From Sphingobacterium tenebrionis (lineage in GTDB: Bacteria > Bacteroidota > Bacteroidia > Sphingobacteriales > Sphingobacteriaceae), in contig NZ_JAYLLN010000017.1 of NCBI RefSeq assembly GCF_037126265.1, positions 1 to 64,000 of the forward strand: a stretch of 64,000 bases of DNA, written 5' to 3'. The notes beneath the pieces were generated by a model. The model saw only the letters and a list, made by a program, of their open reading frames with translations, had not been told where the DNA came from and did not search any database. Positions 54,143 to 62,992 of the stretch are shown piece by piece. Each line of letters opens with the position of its first letter. The stretch's first letter is position 1. The translations under genes and the position numbers were made by a program.

Positions 54143-56179
54143 TTATTTGAATATCAAATAAATTATTCCAATTAATAAAACCGTGAAGGCAAAACCCAAA
54201 TAGTTCTGTAACCTTCCATTCTGAACCCATCGTAATAGATGCCCCAGGTAATACGTGCTTCCAGCGATGGTATTCACCAATCCATCGACGATATAACGAT
54301 CGATCCAAGCCGATACGCGGGAAATAGCGGGAACCAATGATCCCGCTAGGTTAACCAATCCATCGATGATGTGTTTGTCGAACCAATATAATCCATTACT
54401 GAATTGCACGGTGCTGTTTACAAAAGCCTTTTGATAAAACTCATTCAGATAGCCTTGATTTAAAGATAATTGAAGAAGTGGGAATGTCATCCTGGACTTG
54501 CCCTCTGTCATCCTGAGCTTGTCGAAGGACCCCCCAGCCTCTCCCTGCGCATACCATCTGTATGCCCAGATCCAGATCAAAATACTTCCAATACTCATCA
54601 GCAAAGGAACCACCGTATGCAAAATATGCAGTTCGGTATAGTCCCGATTAAATTCAAATCCCCTCAACACAAAAGCTTGTTGGTAAGATAAAGGGTTTAA
54701 ACTAAAAACCACAAAAAGCGAACAGATTCCTAGAAAAACCATAGGACCTAACATCTGTCCCGGAGCTTCATGTATTCCTGGATTTTCCACGTTAATCCTC
54801 AATTTCCCAAAAAACACTTTGAACATCAACCTGCCAATATAGAAGGCGGTCATAAAACTTACAATGATTAGTGTAATCGGGATCAAGAGCCAAAGACCAC
54901 CTTGCTGCATGCCCCATTCTAGGGCATTGATTAAGATCGCATCTTTGGATAAAAACCCAGAAGTTAAAGGAAATCCGGCTAAGGCAAGCGATGCAATTGC
55001 CATAAGGATGAAAGTCTTGGGCATATATTTCCTTAGTCCACCCATATTATGGATATCCTGTGGATCGAAATCTAGCTGATGTTTGGTTTTAAGGTGTGCC
55101 ATTTCATGGATAATAGCCCCTGCTGCTAGGAACAATAGACATTTGAAAAAGGCATGGGTAACGAGATGGAACATCGCAGCATCCCAAGCCCCAATACCAA
55201 TGGCAACCATCATGAAACCCAATTGGGAAATGGTGGAGAAAGCCAATATGCGTTTGATATCCTGTTGCGCTAGGGCGAAATATGCAGCTATAAATGCGGT
55301 GATGCATCCAATAATGGCAATAATAAGCAAGACAGTGGTATTAAACAAAGGAAATACCGTGCTCAACAGGAATACCCCGGCTGCAACCATCGTAGCGGCA
55401 TGGATCAGGGAAGAAACTGCCGTAGGTCCTTCCATGGCGTCCGGCAGCCAAACATGTAGCGGGAATTGTGCCGATTTGGCCATGGCCCCTAAAAAGAAAC
55501 AACAGCCGGCAAAGGTCATCCATCCGCTTGAATCCGGAGGAACCGTACTGAGAAAACCATGCTCTCCAAATAAATCCACCAGATTTAATGTTCCGTATAA
55601 GCTGTATAAACTGGCTATGCCCAATAGAAAACCTAAATCCCCAATCCTATTGATGATAAAAGCTTTTTTATTGGCCTGAACCGCCGATTCTTTATGAAAC
55701 CAGAATCCGATCAATAAATAGGAGGCAAATCCCACCAATTCCCAGGCAATATACATCAACAAGAGATTGTCTGCCATGGTTAATAAAAGCATCGCAAAAC
55801 AGAATAGGCTGAGGTACATCCAATACCGATGTATGCCTGGATCCCCTTTCATATAGGCTCTCGAGTAGATATGAACGGGCAAAGCCACCAAACAAACGAT
55901 CAATTGCATCAGGCTAGTCAGGTTATTCAATAGGAAACCGATCTGAAAATCTTTTGTGCCAATACTGAACCAGGTAAGGGCTTGATGCTGCGTGTCCTGG
56001 TTCCATATTTTTGGAAAGACTATGGTCGCACTGATCAAACAGCTCAATAAAATCGCAAGGAGCGAGATGGTTCCCTTTTGTGATCTCCTGCCGAGCATCG
56101 CTTGGATCAGGAAAGCAAGGAAAGGTAATATAACGACCAGTAGGCTGGCAACGATTGGCGATAGGTTCATCATTTGCAC
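54143..56179 (-). CDS. nuoL: NADH-quinone oxidoreductase subunit L, with a repeat-derived insert
   Basis: Distal antiporter-like subunit of complex I (678 aa) with the long lateral helix and C-terminal helices. Conserved: MYIAWELVGFASYLLIGFW, QFPLHVWLPDAMEGPTPVS-like (here EGPTAVSSLIHAATMVAAG) and RILAFSTISQLGFMMVAIG. Residues about 547-566 contain SFDKLRMT (551-558) and a degenerate SRMT (562-565), the peptide signature of the inner hairpin of the dispersed palindromes. The insert is in frame, between the core and the lateral helix region. It lies 1 bp after nuoK and 1 bp before nuoM. Confidence 0.95.
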   Translation of the reverse strand: MQMMNLSPIVASLLVVILPFLAFLIQAMLGRRSQKGTISLLAILLSCLISATIVFPKIWNQDTQHQALTWFSIGTKDFQIGFLLNNLTSLMQLIVCLVALPVHIYSRAYMKGDPGIHRYWMYLSLFCFAMLLLTMADNLLLMYIAWELVGFASYLLIGFWFHKESAVQANKKAFIINRIGDLGFLLGIASLYSLYGTLNLVDLFGEHGFLSTVPPDSSGWMTFAGCCFFLGAMAKSAQFPLHVWLPDAMEGPTAVSSLIHAATMVAAGVFLLSTVFPLFNTTVLLIIAIIGCITAFIAAYFALAQQDIKRILAFSTISQLGFMMVAIGIGAWDAAMFHLVTHAFFKCLLFLAAGAIIHEMAHLKTKHQLDFDPQDIHNMGGLRKYMPKTFILMAIASLALAGFPLTSGFLSKDAILINALEWGMQQGGLWLLIPITLIIVSFMTAFYIGRLMFKVFFGKLRINVENPGIHEAPGQMLGPMVFLGICSLFVVFSLNPLSYQQAFVLRGFEFNRDYTELHILHTVVPLLMSIGSILIWIWAYRWYAQGEAGGSFDKLRMTEGKSRMTFPLLQLSLNQGYLNEFYQKAFVNSTVQFSNGLYWFDKHIIDGLVNLAGSLVPAISRVSAWIDRYIVDGLVNTIAGSTYYLGHLLRWVQNGRLQNYLGFAFTVLLIGIIYLIFK
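54485..54530. repeat. Half inner-hairpin repeat inside nuoL
   Basis: TGTCATCCTGAGCTTGTCGA and the following AGGAC (54506-54530) match one arm of the inner hairpin of the full elements at 17.6 and 59.7 kb. A shorter degenerate copy (TGTCATCCTGGACTTGC) sits at 54485-54501. The opposite arm is absent, so no hairpin forms within the gene. Confidence 0.85.
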
Positions 56180-56180
56180 A

Positions 56181-56486
56181 TTAATCTCTTAGGTCCGTAA
56201 TATTATCCGGGTTAATGGATTTGTATTTTCTATACACATTCAAAATGATGGCCAATCCGACAGCAACAGCTGCAGCAGCCAGCACTATGGCAAAAAGAGC
56301 AAACACCTGTCCGCCATAATTGATCTTATCATACCTGCCGAATGCTACCAGATTCAAAATGGCGGCATTGATGATGAATTCTATCCCTACCAAAATCATG
56401 ATGGCGTTCCTTTTGGCCAATACCGCATATAATCCGATACAGAATAGACAAGCGGATACTACCAAGAAATGAGTTAAAGTAATCAT
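56181..56486 (-). CDS. nuoK: NADH-quinone oxidoreductase subunit K
   Basis: Small three-helix subunit of complex I, 101 aa. GIEFIINAAILNLVAF holds the conserved Glu of helix 2 and the second Glu position is replaced by the family-typical region in helix 3 (AAAVAVGLAIILNVYR). It overlaps nuoJ by 4 bp and is 1 bp from nuoL. Contributes to the proton path between the quinone site and the antiporter modules. Confidence 0.95.
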   Translation of the reverse strand: MITLTHFLVVSACLFCIGLYAVLAKRNAIMILVGIEFIINAAILNLVAFGRYDKINYGGQVFALFAIVLAAAAVAVGLAIILNVYRKYKSINPDNITDLRD

Positions 56487-57025
56487 TGTTTATCCTCCTT
56501 TCTGGATAGATGGGCCGCCCCGATCAGTGCCATCAATAAAAAGATGGATATCACTTCAAAAGGAAGTAGATAATGAGTCATGAATTTGATGCCCAAATGG
56601 TTGATATTATTGTCGGAAGGTAAAATAACCTGTCCTTTATGTATATTTTGGGTAATCCAATTCGGGGTATGTTGTTGCCATTCGATGATGCCATAGATCA
56701 TCACGGCAAGAAATCCCAACGTTAAGAGAAGGGATTGCCAGTTGGGCATGGATAGGAATCTGGAGGATGTGTTTTGTAGATCCGCCAATAGTTCCTTGTT
56801 GGAAAGCATGAAGGCAAAGATCATTAGGATCAATACGCCACCCACATAGACCATGATCTGGGTAATGGCGACAAAATCAGCTAAGGCAAACAGGAACAAT
56901 CCGGCCATACCGAACAACACCACGAAGAAAAGAAATAAGGCACGTGCTGTATTTTTCAGGCTAACTACCAGAAGGGCAGAACCGATCGCCAACACGGCAA
57001 AAGAATAGAACAATACTAATTCCAT
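56483..57025 (-). CDS. nuoJ: NADH-quinone oxidoreductase subunit J
   Basis: Five-helix membrane subunit of complex I, 180 aa. The family pattern is visible in ALFLFFVVLFGMAGLFLFALADFVAITQIMVYVGGVLILMIFAF (quoted in part: ITQIMVYVGGVLILMIF), including the Tyr of helix 3. Its ATG overlaps the nuoI stop codon by one base and its end overlaps nuoK by 4 bp, so the chain of coupled genes is unbroken. Confidence 0.95.
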   Translation of the reverse strand: MELVLFYSFAVLAIGSALLVVSLKNTARALFLFFVVLFGMAGLFLFALADFVAITQIMVYVGGVLILMIFAFMLSNKELLADLQNTSSRFLSMPNWQSLLLTLGFLAVMIYGIIEWQQHTPNWITQNIHKGQVILPSDNNINHLGIKFMTHYLLPFEVISIFLLMALIGAAHLSRKEDKQ

Positions 57026-57588
57026 TATTTAGCCTTTGCTGCCTCCTTTTCAGCTTGAAAACGCGTCCATTCTTCCTTGCGTTTTTGCACTTCCGCATCC
57101 GACATGTCCGAAAAAGTATAGGTTAGATCCGCCAGATTTGTGGTGCTGCGGTCGTAATTATCCGTCATAACGATGCATTCCGTAGGACAAACCACGGTAC
57201 ATAATCCGCAATACATGCATTTTGCCATATCGATCTCGAATTTGGCTGCATAAAGTCTCTTTACGCTTCCATCAGAGGTTTTTCCAATGGCTTCTGGGGA
57301 TTTGATGGATTCTATGGCAATACAATCCACCGGACAGGCCTTGGCACATAAATCACAGACAATACAATCGTCTATTTCTACATCCAATTGATACCTGGCC
57401 ACATCGGGGATCGGCATTTTTTCCGAAGGAAATTGAACGGTGGTCACACCTTCTTGTTTTTCGAAATAATTTACCTGTTTAATGTCCAGGGAGGTTCTTG
57501 ATTTTCGGGCACTAAAAAGGTGGGCCACCGTTAAGCTGAGTCCCTTTATGGCCGTAGCCAATCCTTTAAGTGTAGATTTGATAATCAT
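57025..57588 (-). CDS. nuoI: NADH-quinone oxidoreductase subunit I
   Basis: Peripheral-arm ferredoxin-like subunit carrying clusters N6a and N6b, 187 aa. Two 4Fe-4S motifs are complete: CIVCDLCAKACP (about 75-86) and CMYCGLCTVVCP (about 118-129). The N-terminal amphipathic region contacts the membrane arm. It is the only hydrophilic subunit encoded here. Spacing is 17 bp after nuoH and 1-bp overlap with nuoJ. Confidence 0.97.
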   Translation of the reverse strand: MIIKSTLKGLATAIKGLSLTVAHLFSARKSRTSLDIKQVNYFEKQEGVTTVQFPSEKMPIPDVARYQLDVEIDDCIVCDLCAKACPVDCIAIESIKSPEAIGKTSDGSVKRLYAAKFEIDMAKCMYCGLCTVVCPTECIVMTDNYDRSTTNLADLTYTFSDMSDAEVQKRKEEWTRFQAEKEAAKAK

Positions 57589-57605
57589 GTCAACCTATCA
57601 ATATT

Positions 57606-58679
57606 TTAAACCATCACTGTAATTCGCCAAATCCCGGAAATGGCCATGCAAAGAAATGCCACTGGGATTAAGATCTTCCAACATAAGACCATAAGTTGAT
57701 CAGCACGGAACCTCGGAAGGGTCCAGCGGATCCATATTTGCACGGCTACAATGAACAAAGATTTGATCAATGTCCAGAAAATACCCCAATAAAGTCCGGT
57801 GGTCCAATCGGCCAAACGTACATTTCCAATATTGGGAAGGGGACTGTTCCAAGCGCCCAAGAAGATCACCACGCCCAGCATCGCCACCAAGAACATCATA
57901 GCGTATTCCGCCAGGAAAATAAAGGCAAAACGGATACCACCATATTCTGTATGGAAACCTCCGATCAGTTCACTTTCCGCCTCAGGGATATCAAAAGGTG
58001 CTCTATTGCATTCTGCAAGGGAAGCAATGAAAAAGATGACATAGCTCACCAAGAGATGCGGTGCCTGGAAAACATTCCAGGATAAGATACCCCCTATATC
58101 CTTCACATTCCAGATGCCTAAGAAAAACAGATCTTGTTCACTATAAATCCCTTGATTGAGGGCAATTTCGTTCAGATTAAGGGTTTGGGTGATCATCACC
58201 GCAGCAATCAAAGATAATCCTACCGGTAATTCATAGGAAATCATCTGCGCGATGGCACGAATAGATCCCAAAAGGGAATATTTGTTATTTGAGCCCCATC
58301 CGGCCATCAGAATACCAATAGCATCGATGGAAACCACCGCCATAATAAAAAATAAACCGGTGTGTGTATTTGCTGGAACAAAATCGGCTGCCCAAGGAAC
58401 GACCGAGAAACCAACAAAAACCGCCACAAAAATCAGGATAGGGGCAACGGCAAAGAGGATTCTATCCGCTGCCGCTGGAGAAATAAATTCTTTTTGAAGG
58501 AGTTTGAGGATATCCGCAAAGGTTTGGAGCAATCCAAATTTCCCGGTTTCCATTGGCCCTAATCGATCCTGTACAAAACCTGCAATCTTACGCTCCGCAT
58601 ATACTGCAAAAAGCGTGAATAAAGCAATAAAAAGGAATATTGCGACTGGGGTAAGGATATGGATAAAAAGGGAACTCAA
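57606..58679 (-). CDS. nuoH: NADH-quinone oxidoreductase subunit H
   Basis: Eight-helix membrane subunit next to the quinone chamber, 357 aa. Conserved: AVYAERKIAGFVQDRLGP near the N-terminus, GSIRAIAQMISYELPVGLSL, and the acidic ECNRAPFDIPEAESELIGGFHTEYGG region (quoted in parts) that shapes the quinone entry. It is the first gene of this nuo operon, with a well-formed promoter directly upstream and a divergent, unrelated gene beyond it, so nuoA-G are not part of this locus. Confidence 0.97.
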   Translation of the reverse strand: MSSLFIHILTPVAIFLFIALFTLFAVYAERKIAGFVQDRLGPMETGKFGLLQTFADILKLLQKEFISPAAADRILFAVAPILIFVAVFVGFSVVPWAADFVPANTHTGLFFIMAVVSIDAIGILMAGWGSNNKYSLLGSIRAIAQMISYELPVGLSLIAAVMITQTLNLNEIALNQGIYSEQDLFFLGIWNVKDIGGILSWNVFQAPHLLVSYVIFFIASLAECNRAPFDIPEAESELIGGFHTEYGGIRFAFIFLAEYAMMFLVAMLGVVIFLGAWNSPLPNIGNVRLADWTTGLYWGIFWTLIKSLFIVAVQIWIRWTLPRFRADQLMVLCWKILIPVAFLCMAISGIWRITVMV

Positions 58680-58710
58680 TCTTCTTTTTAGATTAATTCT
58701 TAATTAAGGA

Positions 58711-58743
58711 CAAACATACGGAAAACGGACGAATTACCTCAAA
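58711..58743 (-). promoter_or_regulatory. Promoter of the nuoHIJKLMN operon
   Basis: On the minus strand TTTG (58743-58740) and TATGTTTG (58718-58711) are separated by 21 bp, a full match to the Bacteroidota TTTG-N19-21-TAnnTTTG promoter. The -7 box ends 31 bp before the nuoH ATG. It is the best promoter match in the window. Confidence 0.8.
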
Positions 58744-58855
58744 AATATTATAAAATATACTAGTTTAGTAGATATTATTTAGGGTAATTTAGTAGCACTT
58801 CGTTCAAACATTTCGTCTTTAGGAGAGTATTAATAAAAGAAATAAGAAAATCACT

Positions 58856-59638
58856 ATGAAAAAAACAATTTTTAGTATGCTAGCTGTAGCCAGCTTGATC
58901 TTTTCGAGCTGTAGTACATCCAAACAAGTTACAGCAGATGAATCAGCTGACATCGCTAAAATCACCGGTAAGAAATGGCAATTAGTGGAATTGGGTGGGA
59001 AACCAGTAGCCGCTGAGGTAAATGGGAAGATGCCTTATTTGGAGTTTTTGCATGAGGCTGGACGTTATTCGGCCAATGGGGGTTGTAATACACTGAATGG
59101 GGAATTTCAATTCGCAAAGAACAATAAAATACATTTTACGAGAGGGATATCAACGATGATGGCCTGCGAGAATATGGAGATTGAGAGGGGTTTGGGGCAA
59201 TCCTTGCAACAGGCGGATAATTATACGTTTGCAGATGGGGTGTTGTCTTTAAATCAAGGTCGTAAAGCTCCTTTGGCGCGATTTAAGGAGATTTCTTCCG
59301 ATGTTTCCGTTGCTGGGACTTGGGAGTTGGATTATATCGCTGGATCGAATAAACCTTTCAATGAATTGTTTCCAGGGAAGAAGCCGACTATGGTGATTCA
59401 GGCTGGATCTTCGAAGGTTTCAGGAAATGGGGGATGCAATAATTATGGAAGTAATATGAGCTTGGATGGTAGGAAAGTGAATTTCAGTGGAATTTTTTCT
59501 ACGAAGATGGCTTGTAAGGGTGATGGAGAGCCTTTGTATTTTTCAACGTTGGAGAAGGTGAATGTGATGAGTGTGAACGGGGATGCAATGACGTTGATAA
59601 TTGGCGATATTGCGGTGATGAGGTTTAAGAGGAAGTAA
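58856..59638 (+). CDS. Lipoprotein with two META domains
   Basis: A 260-aa lipoprotein (signal ending LIFSSC, Cys19). Two META/HslJ-type domains: the first about 38-135 (KKWQLVELGGKPV, GGCNTLNGEF, MACENMEIE), the second about 145-258 (GTWELDYIAGS, GGCNNYGS, MACKGDGEP). The paired GGCN and MAC cysteines recur in each. META proteins have been tied to stress resistance and motility, but no mechanism is known. It is transcribed away from nuoH. Confidence 0.87.
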   Translation: MKKTIFSMLAVASLIFSSCSTSKQVTADESADIAKITGKKWQLVELGGKPVAAEVNGKMPYLEFLHEAGRYSANGGCNTLNGEFQFAKNNKIHFTRGISTMMACENMEIERGLGQSLQQADNYTFADGVLSLNQGRKAPLARFKEISSDVSVAGTWELDYIAGSNKPFNELFPGKKPTMVIQAGSSKVSGNGGCNNYGSNMSLDGRKVNFSGIFSTKMACKGDGEPLYFSTLEKVNVMSVNGDAMTLIIGDIAVMRFKRK

Positions 59639-59642
59639 TTCT

Positions 59643-59886
59643 CGTCATTGCGAGGAGGTACGACGAAGCAATCTTTCGATTAGGATAAGCTAGACTTTCT
59701 TTCCGTGTCATCCTGAGCGTAGTCGAAGGATCTGTACGCTGGTAAACGAACAGATGGTTCGACTGCGCTCACCATGACATGGTTAAAGATTGCTTCGTTC
59801 CTCGCAATGACGTTAAAACTTACGATGACGTATAGTTCCATCCAATGACGTATAAATACACGCAATGACGTTAAAACCTCCCAATA
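59643..59886. repeat. Nested-palindrome family, full copy 3 with inner hairpin and right array
   Basis: Outer arms: type B at the left (from 59643) and inverted type A at the right (ending 59812), the reverse orientation of copies 1 and 2. Inner hairpin: 59706-59733 pairs with 59752-59779 (23 of 28 positions). The right side continues in a tandem array of 18-20 bp units centred on ATGACGT (at 59807, 59825, 59845, 59865, with a decayed one at 59884). It fills the gap between the META lipoprotein and ispG genes. Confidence 0.88.
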
Positions 59887-59897
59887 ACCTATACTTT

Positions 59898-61904
59898 CTA
59901 CCCTTCCATCTCCACCCAAAGTCCATCAGACTTAATAATCTCAATCAACTCATCCAATGCATTCGCCGAAGAAACATTTTTCTTCACCACCTGCTTCCCT
60001 CTATACAACGTTATCTTATCCGGGCCAGCACCTACATACCCATAATCCGCATCAGCCATCTCACCCGGTCCATTCACAATACAACCCATAATCCCGATTT
60101 TCAAGCCTTTCAAGTGGTTAGTTCTACTTCTTATCATCTGCGTAGTTTCCTGCAGATCAAACAAAGTCCTACCACAACTCGGGCAAGAAATATATTCCGT
60201 TTTAGAGATCCTAGACCTTGTAGCTTGCAAAATCCCAAAAGATACTGAAGCAATCTTATCAGTTGGAGTCGCTGGGCTATCCAACCAAATCCCAGATCCC
60301 AATCCATCGATCAATAACGCACCAAAATCAGTCGCAGCATAGAGCTGTATCTTCGAGATCGGTTCCTCCGGATCCATAATATCTCCCAATGGTCCCGAAA
60401 ATTCTTCCACCGCATAACTTCTCTTCAAAATCACCGGATTATCAATTCCGATTTCCTGAAGATTCGCAAAAAACTGACGCTGATCCGCCATACCATGCAG
60501 ATGATCAGTCTCCAAGATAAAAACCAAAGTTTTATCAATGGCCAATTGCGCAAAAGCTTCCGATTGCAGATCATCATTGCTGATATGGATCAGGTTCATG
60601 GCAGCATCCTTTTCCTTGGCTTCATTAAATTCCTCCAAAGAATAGATCGGATGCATGTTCGCCTTATTGCTTAAACCCAACCAGGTTTTATAATTATATA
60701 GCTGTTTCAGGTTGCCAGGCATAGTAAACGATGGCAATTGATCGCCCAGGTAAACAAAATCTACCGATTGGTCGCCCATATGGTATTTATCCAACACCGC
60801 ATCGTATTTATAGCCTACTTCCGTAAGGATAAAAGGATCTTTTAGGTTTTTCTGTGTGATATCCACCACAATCCTCGGCACCAAAGAACCCCCAATAAAG
60901 GCGTTAACCTCCGAAGACTCATATCTTTTGGTCTCTTTTGACACCGTCGCCAATTGCAGGATTTCCCGTTTGGGTTCAGATACAAGGGCTGCTTTCCGAT
61001 TGCTGTAGCGGTTTACCAAAGCAATGGCTACTGGAGCTTCCTTCTCCGGTTCTTCCGTCAAAGAAACACGCACGGTATCGCCAAGTCCATCTTCCAACAA
61101 GGTCCCGATCCCCACCGCCGATTTAATCCGGCCATCCTCGCCATCACCAGCTTCCGTAACGCCAAGATGCAAAGGATAATTCATGTTCTCGGCAACCATT
61201 TTCTCGACCAACAAGCGATAAGCCTGCACCATCACCTGCGGATTGGAAGATTTCATGGAAACCACCAGGTTGTAGTAATTCAGATCTTCACAGATCCGGA
61301 TGAATTCCAAGGCCGATTCCACCATGCCTTCTGGGGTATCCCCATAACGGCTCATGATGCGGTCAGACAACGAACCATGGTTAGTTCCGATCCGCATGGC
61401 AGTACCATATTCCTTACAGATACCCACCAATGGGGCGAATTTCTTATAGATCCTATCCAATTCCGCTTGATAAGCAGCATCGGTATAATCGATCTGGTCG
61501 AACTTCTTCTTATCCGCATAATTACCCGGATTCACGCGCACTTTCTCTACGATCCTCGCCGCTACTTCCGCAGCATTCGGCGTGAAATGTATATCCGCCA
61601 CCAAAGGGACTTGATAACCCCTGTAGCGTAATTCTTTCTTGATGATTGCTAGATTTTCGGCTTCCTTGATGCTAGGAGCCGTAATGCGGACATACTCACA
61701 TCCTGCATCCACCATCTTGATGGTCTGTTCCACCGAACCCATGGTATCCATGGTGTCCACTGTCGTCATACTCTGGATGCGGATAGGTTGATTTCCACCC
61801 ATGGGAATATCCCCAATCTGTACTTCTCTCGTCAAAAACCTACTATACGATGTTTTTGAATTACAATATCCCCCTGCTAATTCTGATGATTTCAAGCTGT
61901 CCAT
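59898..61904 (-). CDS. ispG: 4-hydroxy-3-methylbut-2-en-1-yl diphosphate synthase, three-domain type
   Basis: MEP-pathway iron-sulfur enzyme converting MEcPP to HMBPP. At 668 aa it is the large form found in Bacteroidota, Chlamydia and plants: a TIM barrel (about 25-290, VQIGDIPMGGNQPIRIQSMT opening), an inserted second domain (about 300-545) and the C-terminal Fe-S domain with CPSCGRTLFD and GCIVNGPGEM supplying the cluster cysteines. The ATG at 61904 is chosen, because an in-frame TTG at 61913 falls inside a -7 promoter motif. Confidence 0.95.
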   Translation of the reverse strand: MDSLKSSELAGGYCNSKTSYSRFLTREVQIGDIPMGGNQPIRIQSMTTVDTMDTMGSVEQTIKMVDAGCEYVRITAPSIKEAENLAIIKKELRYRGYQVPLVADIHFTPNAAEVAARIVEKVRVNPGNYADKKKFDQIDYTDAAYQAELDRIYKKFAPLVGICKEYGTAMRIGTNHGSLSDRIMSRYGDTPEGMVESALEFIRICEDLNYYNLVVSMKSSNPQVMVQAYRLLVEKMVAENMNYPLHLGVTEAGDGEDGRIKSAVGIGTLLEDGLGDTVRVSLTEEPEKEAPVAIALVNRYSNRKAALVSEPKREILQLATVSKETKRYESSEVNAFIGGSLVPRIVVDITQKNLKDPFILTEVGYKYDAVLDKYHMGDQSVDFVYLGDQLPSFTMPGNLKQLYNYKTWLGLSNKANMHPIYSLEEFNEAKEKDAAMNLIHISNDDLQSEAFAQLAIDKTLVFILETDHLHGMADQRQFFANLQEIGIDNPVILKRSYAVEEFSGPLGDIMDPEEPISKIQLYAATDFGALLIDGLGSGIWLDSPATPTDKIASVSFGILQATRSRISKTEYISCPSCGRTLFDLQETTQMIRSRTNHLKGLKIGIMGCIVNGPGEMADADYGYVGAGPDKITLYRGKQVVKKNVSSANALDELIEIIKSDGLWVEMEG

Positions 61905-61910
61905 ACCGCA

Positions 61911-61918
61911 CAAAGTTA
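61911..61918 (-). promoter_or_regulatory. -7 element of ispG
   Basis: TAACTTTG on the minus strand matches TAnnTTTG and ends 6 bp before the ATG at 61904; the same octamer precedes panD. No -33 box is clear. It implies a very short leader. Confidence 0.4.
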
Positions 61919-61932
61919 GCTATTTTTAAAAG

Positions 61933-62835
61933 TTAATAGCGTAAAATGGTCAATGAATTTGCTGCGCCATCCACTTTGATCGTATAGCGGCTGTTGGATT
62001 TATCGTATCCCGAAGTTTTTCGGATCTTATCATCGCTGATATCCACATCTTCAAATTTATTGCTGGACAGAAAAGAGTCGGTTTCAACGCTACAATCTGC
62101 TCCCTTCGGCAAAAATAACTTGATGCTGGAAGCAGCGGTGTTGATATCGATTAAATGATCCCCCTCGATCGGAACAGGAAGGTACATGTCCAAACTGGTC
62201 GCACCCGAATTGATGCTCAAGGATCCCAATTTCAGTTTCTTGAAATCAGCACTGATGCTGGCCGCACCGATATTGTATTCCAGATCCCAGATATGATTCG
62301 GGTTCAAACCTACAAAAATCTTGTTCTTGGCGTATTTGCTGGACTTGATCTGCGTATTTATAGTGAAGTTATTGATTTCATCCGTATTGCTCAACGAAAG
62401 GGAAGAGTTAGGGCTATCGGTGCTTGCACGGAAAAGGGAATCCGTATTGACGTCAGTATTCATGATGTACTTAGCCGCCCCACCATTGAATTTAAGGGTA
62501 ATACGTTCAGCGATTCCTTCCGAAGATTTTCCTATCGAGTTGGCAGGAATAAATTCGGCATCATCACTAACTGCTGTAAACGAATCAAAGATGGTGTCTT
62601 CTGAAGTTACGCCCTGATAAAAGATAAAGGAACAGATGATGATGTTACAGGCAGCAAGGATCCAAGCGGTATTCTTGCGGTTCTGCAATAAAAAACCTAT
62701 ACCAATGGATACCAACAATAAAGGCCAATATTTAATGGCGCCAATAAAGTTAAAGTCGATGATATGTAGGTTATGAAGGAGGACAACCAGTCCAATAAAG
62801 ACTAACCAGATGCCCGTTGCTATTTTGTTGTTCAT
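61933..62835 (-). CDS. LiaF-like transmembrane protein
   Basis: A 300-aa membrane protein with four short N-terminal helices (about 5-75, GIWLVFIGLVVLLHNLHIIDF and ILAACNIIICSFIFYQGV among them) of the LiaF_TM/DUF5668 type, then a long exported beta-rich domain (about 90-300) of the toast-rack/LiaF C-terminal kind (LKFNGGAAKYIMN, NIGAASISADFKKLKLG, IDINTAASSIKLFLP). Relatives sense cell-envelope stress in Firmicutes; a role here is inference. It lies 28 bp upstream of ispG in the same direction. Confidence 0.8.
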   Translation of the reverse strand: MNNKIATGIWLVFIGLVVLLHNLHIIDFNFIGAIKYWPLLLVSIGIGFLLQNRKNTAWILAACNIIICSFIFYQGVTSEDTIFDSFTAVSDDAEFIPANSIGKSSEGIAERITLKFNGGAAKYIMNTDVNTDSLFRASTDSPNSSLSLSNTDEINNFTINTQIKSSKYAKNKIFVGLNPNHIWDLEYNIGAASISADFKKLKLGSLSINSGATSLDMYLPVPIEGDHLIDINTAASSIKLFLPKGADCSVETDSFLSSNKFEDVDISDDKIRKTSGYDKSNSRYTIKVDGAANSLTILRY

Positions 62836-62992
62836 TGTTTATTTGTTTTGTTGTCGTCAAAACTAGTACGATTATACAAATTAATTAACTGAAAATAGGC
62901 TATGTTGCCTAAATTTTCGGTAAATGAATTAGATTTGTCGGTGAAATAATTCCACAGAATTGTTATCTTGAACGGATGCTAAATATATTGAT

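Noticed and set aside
59680..59919. Minus-strand open frame of 79 codons
   Set aside because: Lies in repeat copy 3 and runs into ispG; no independent evidence.
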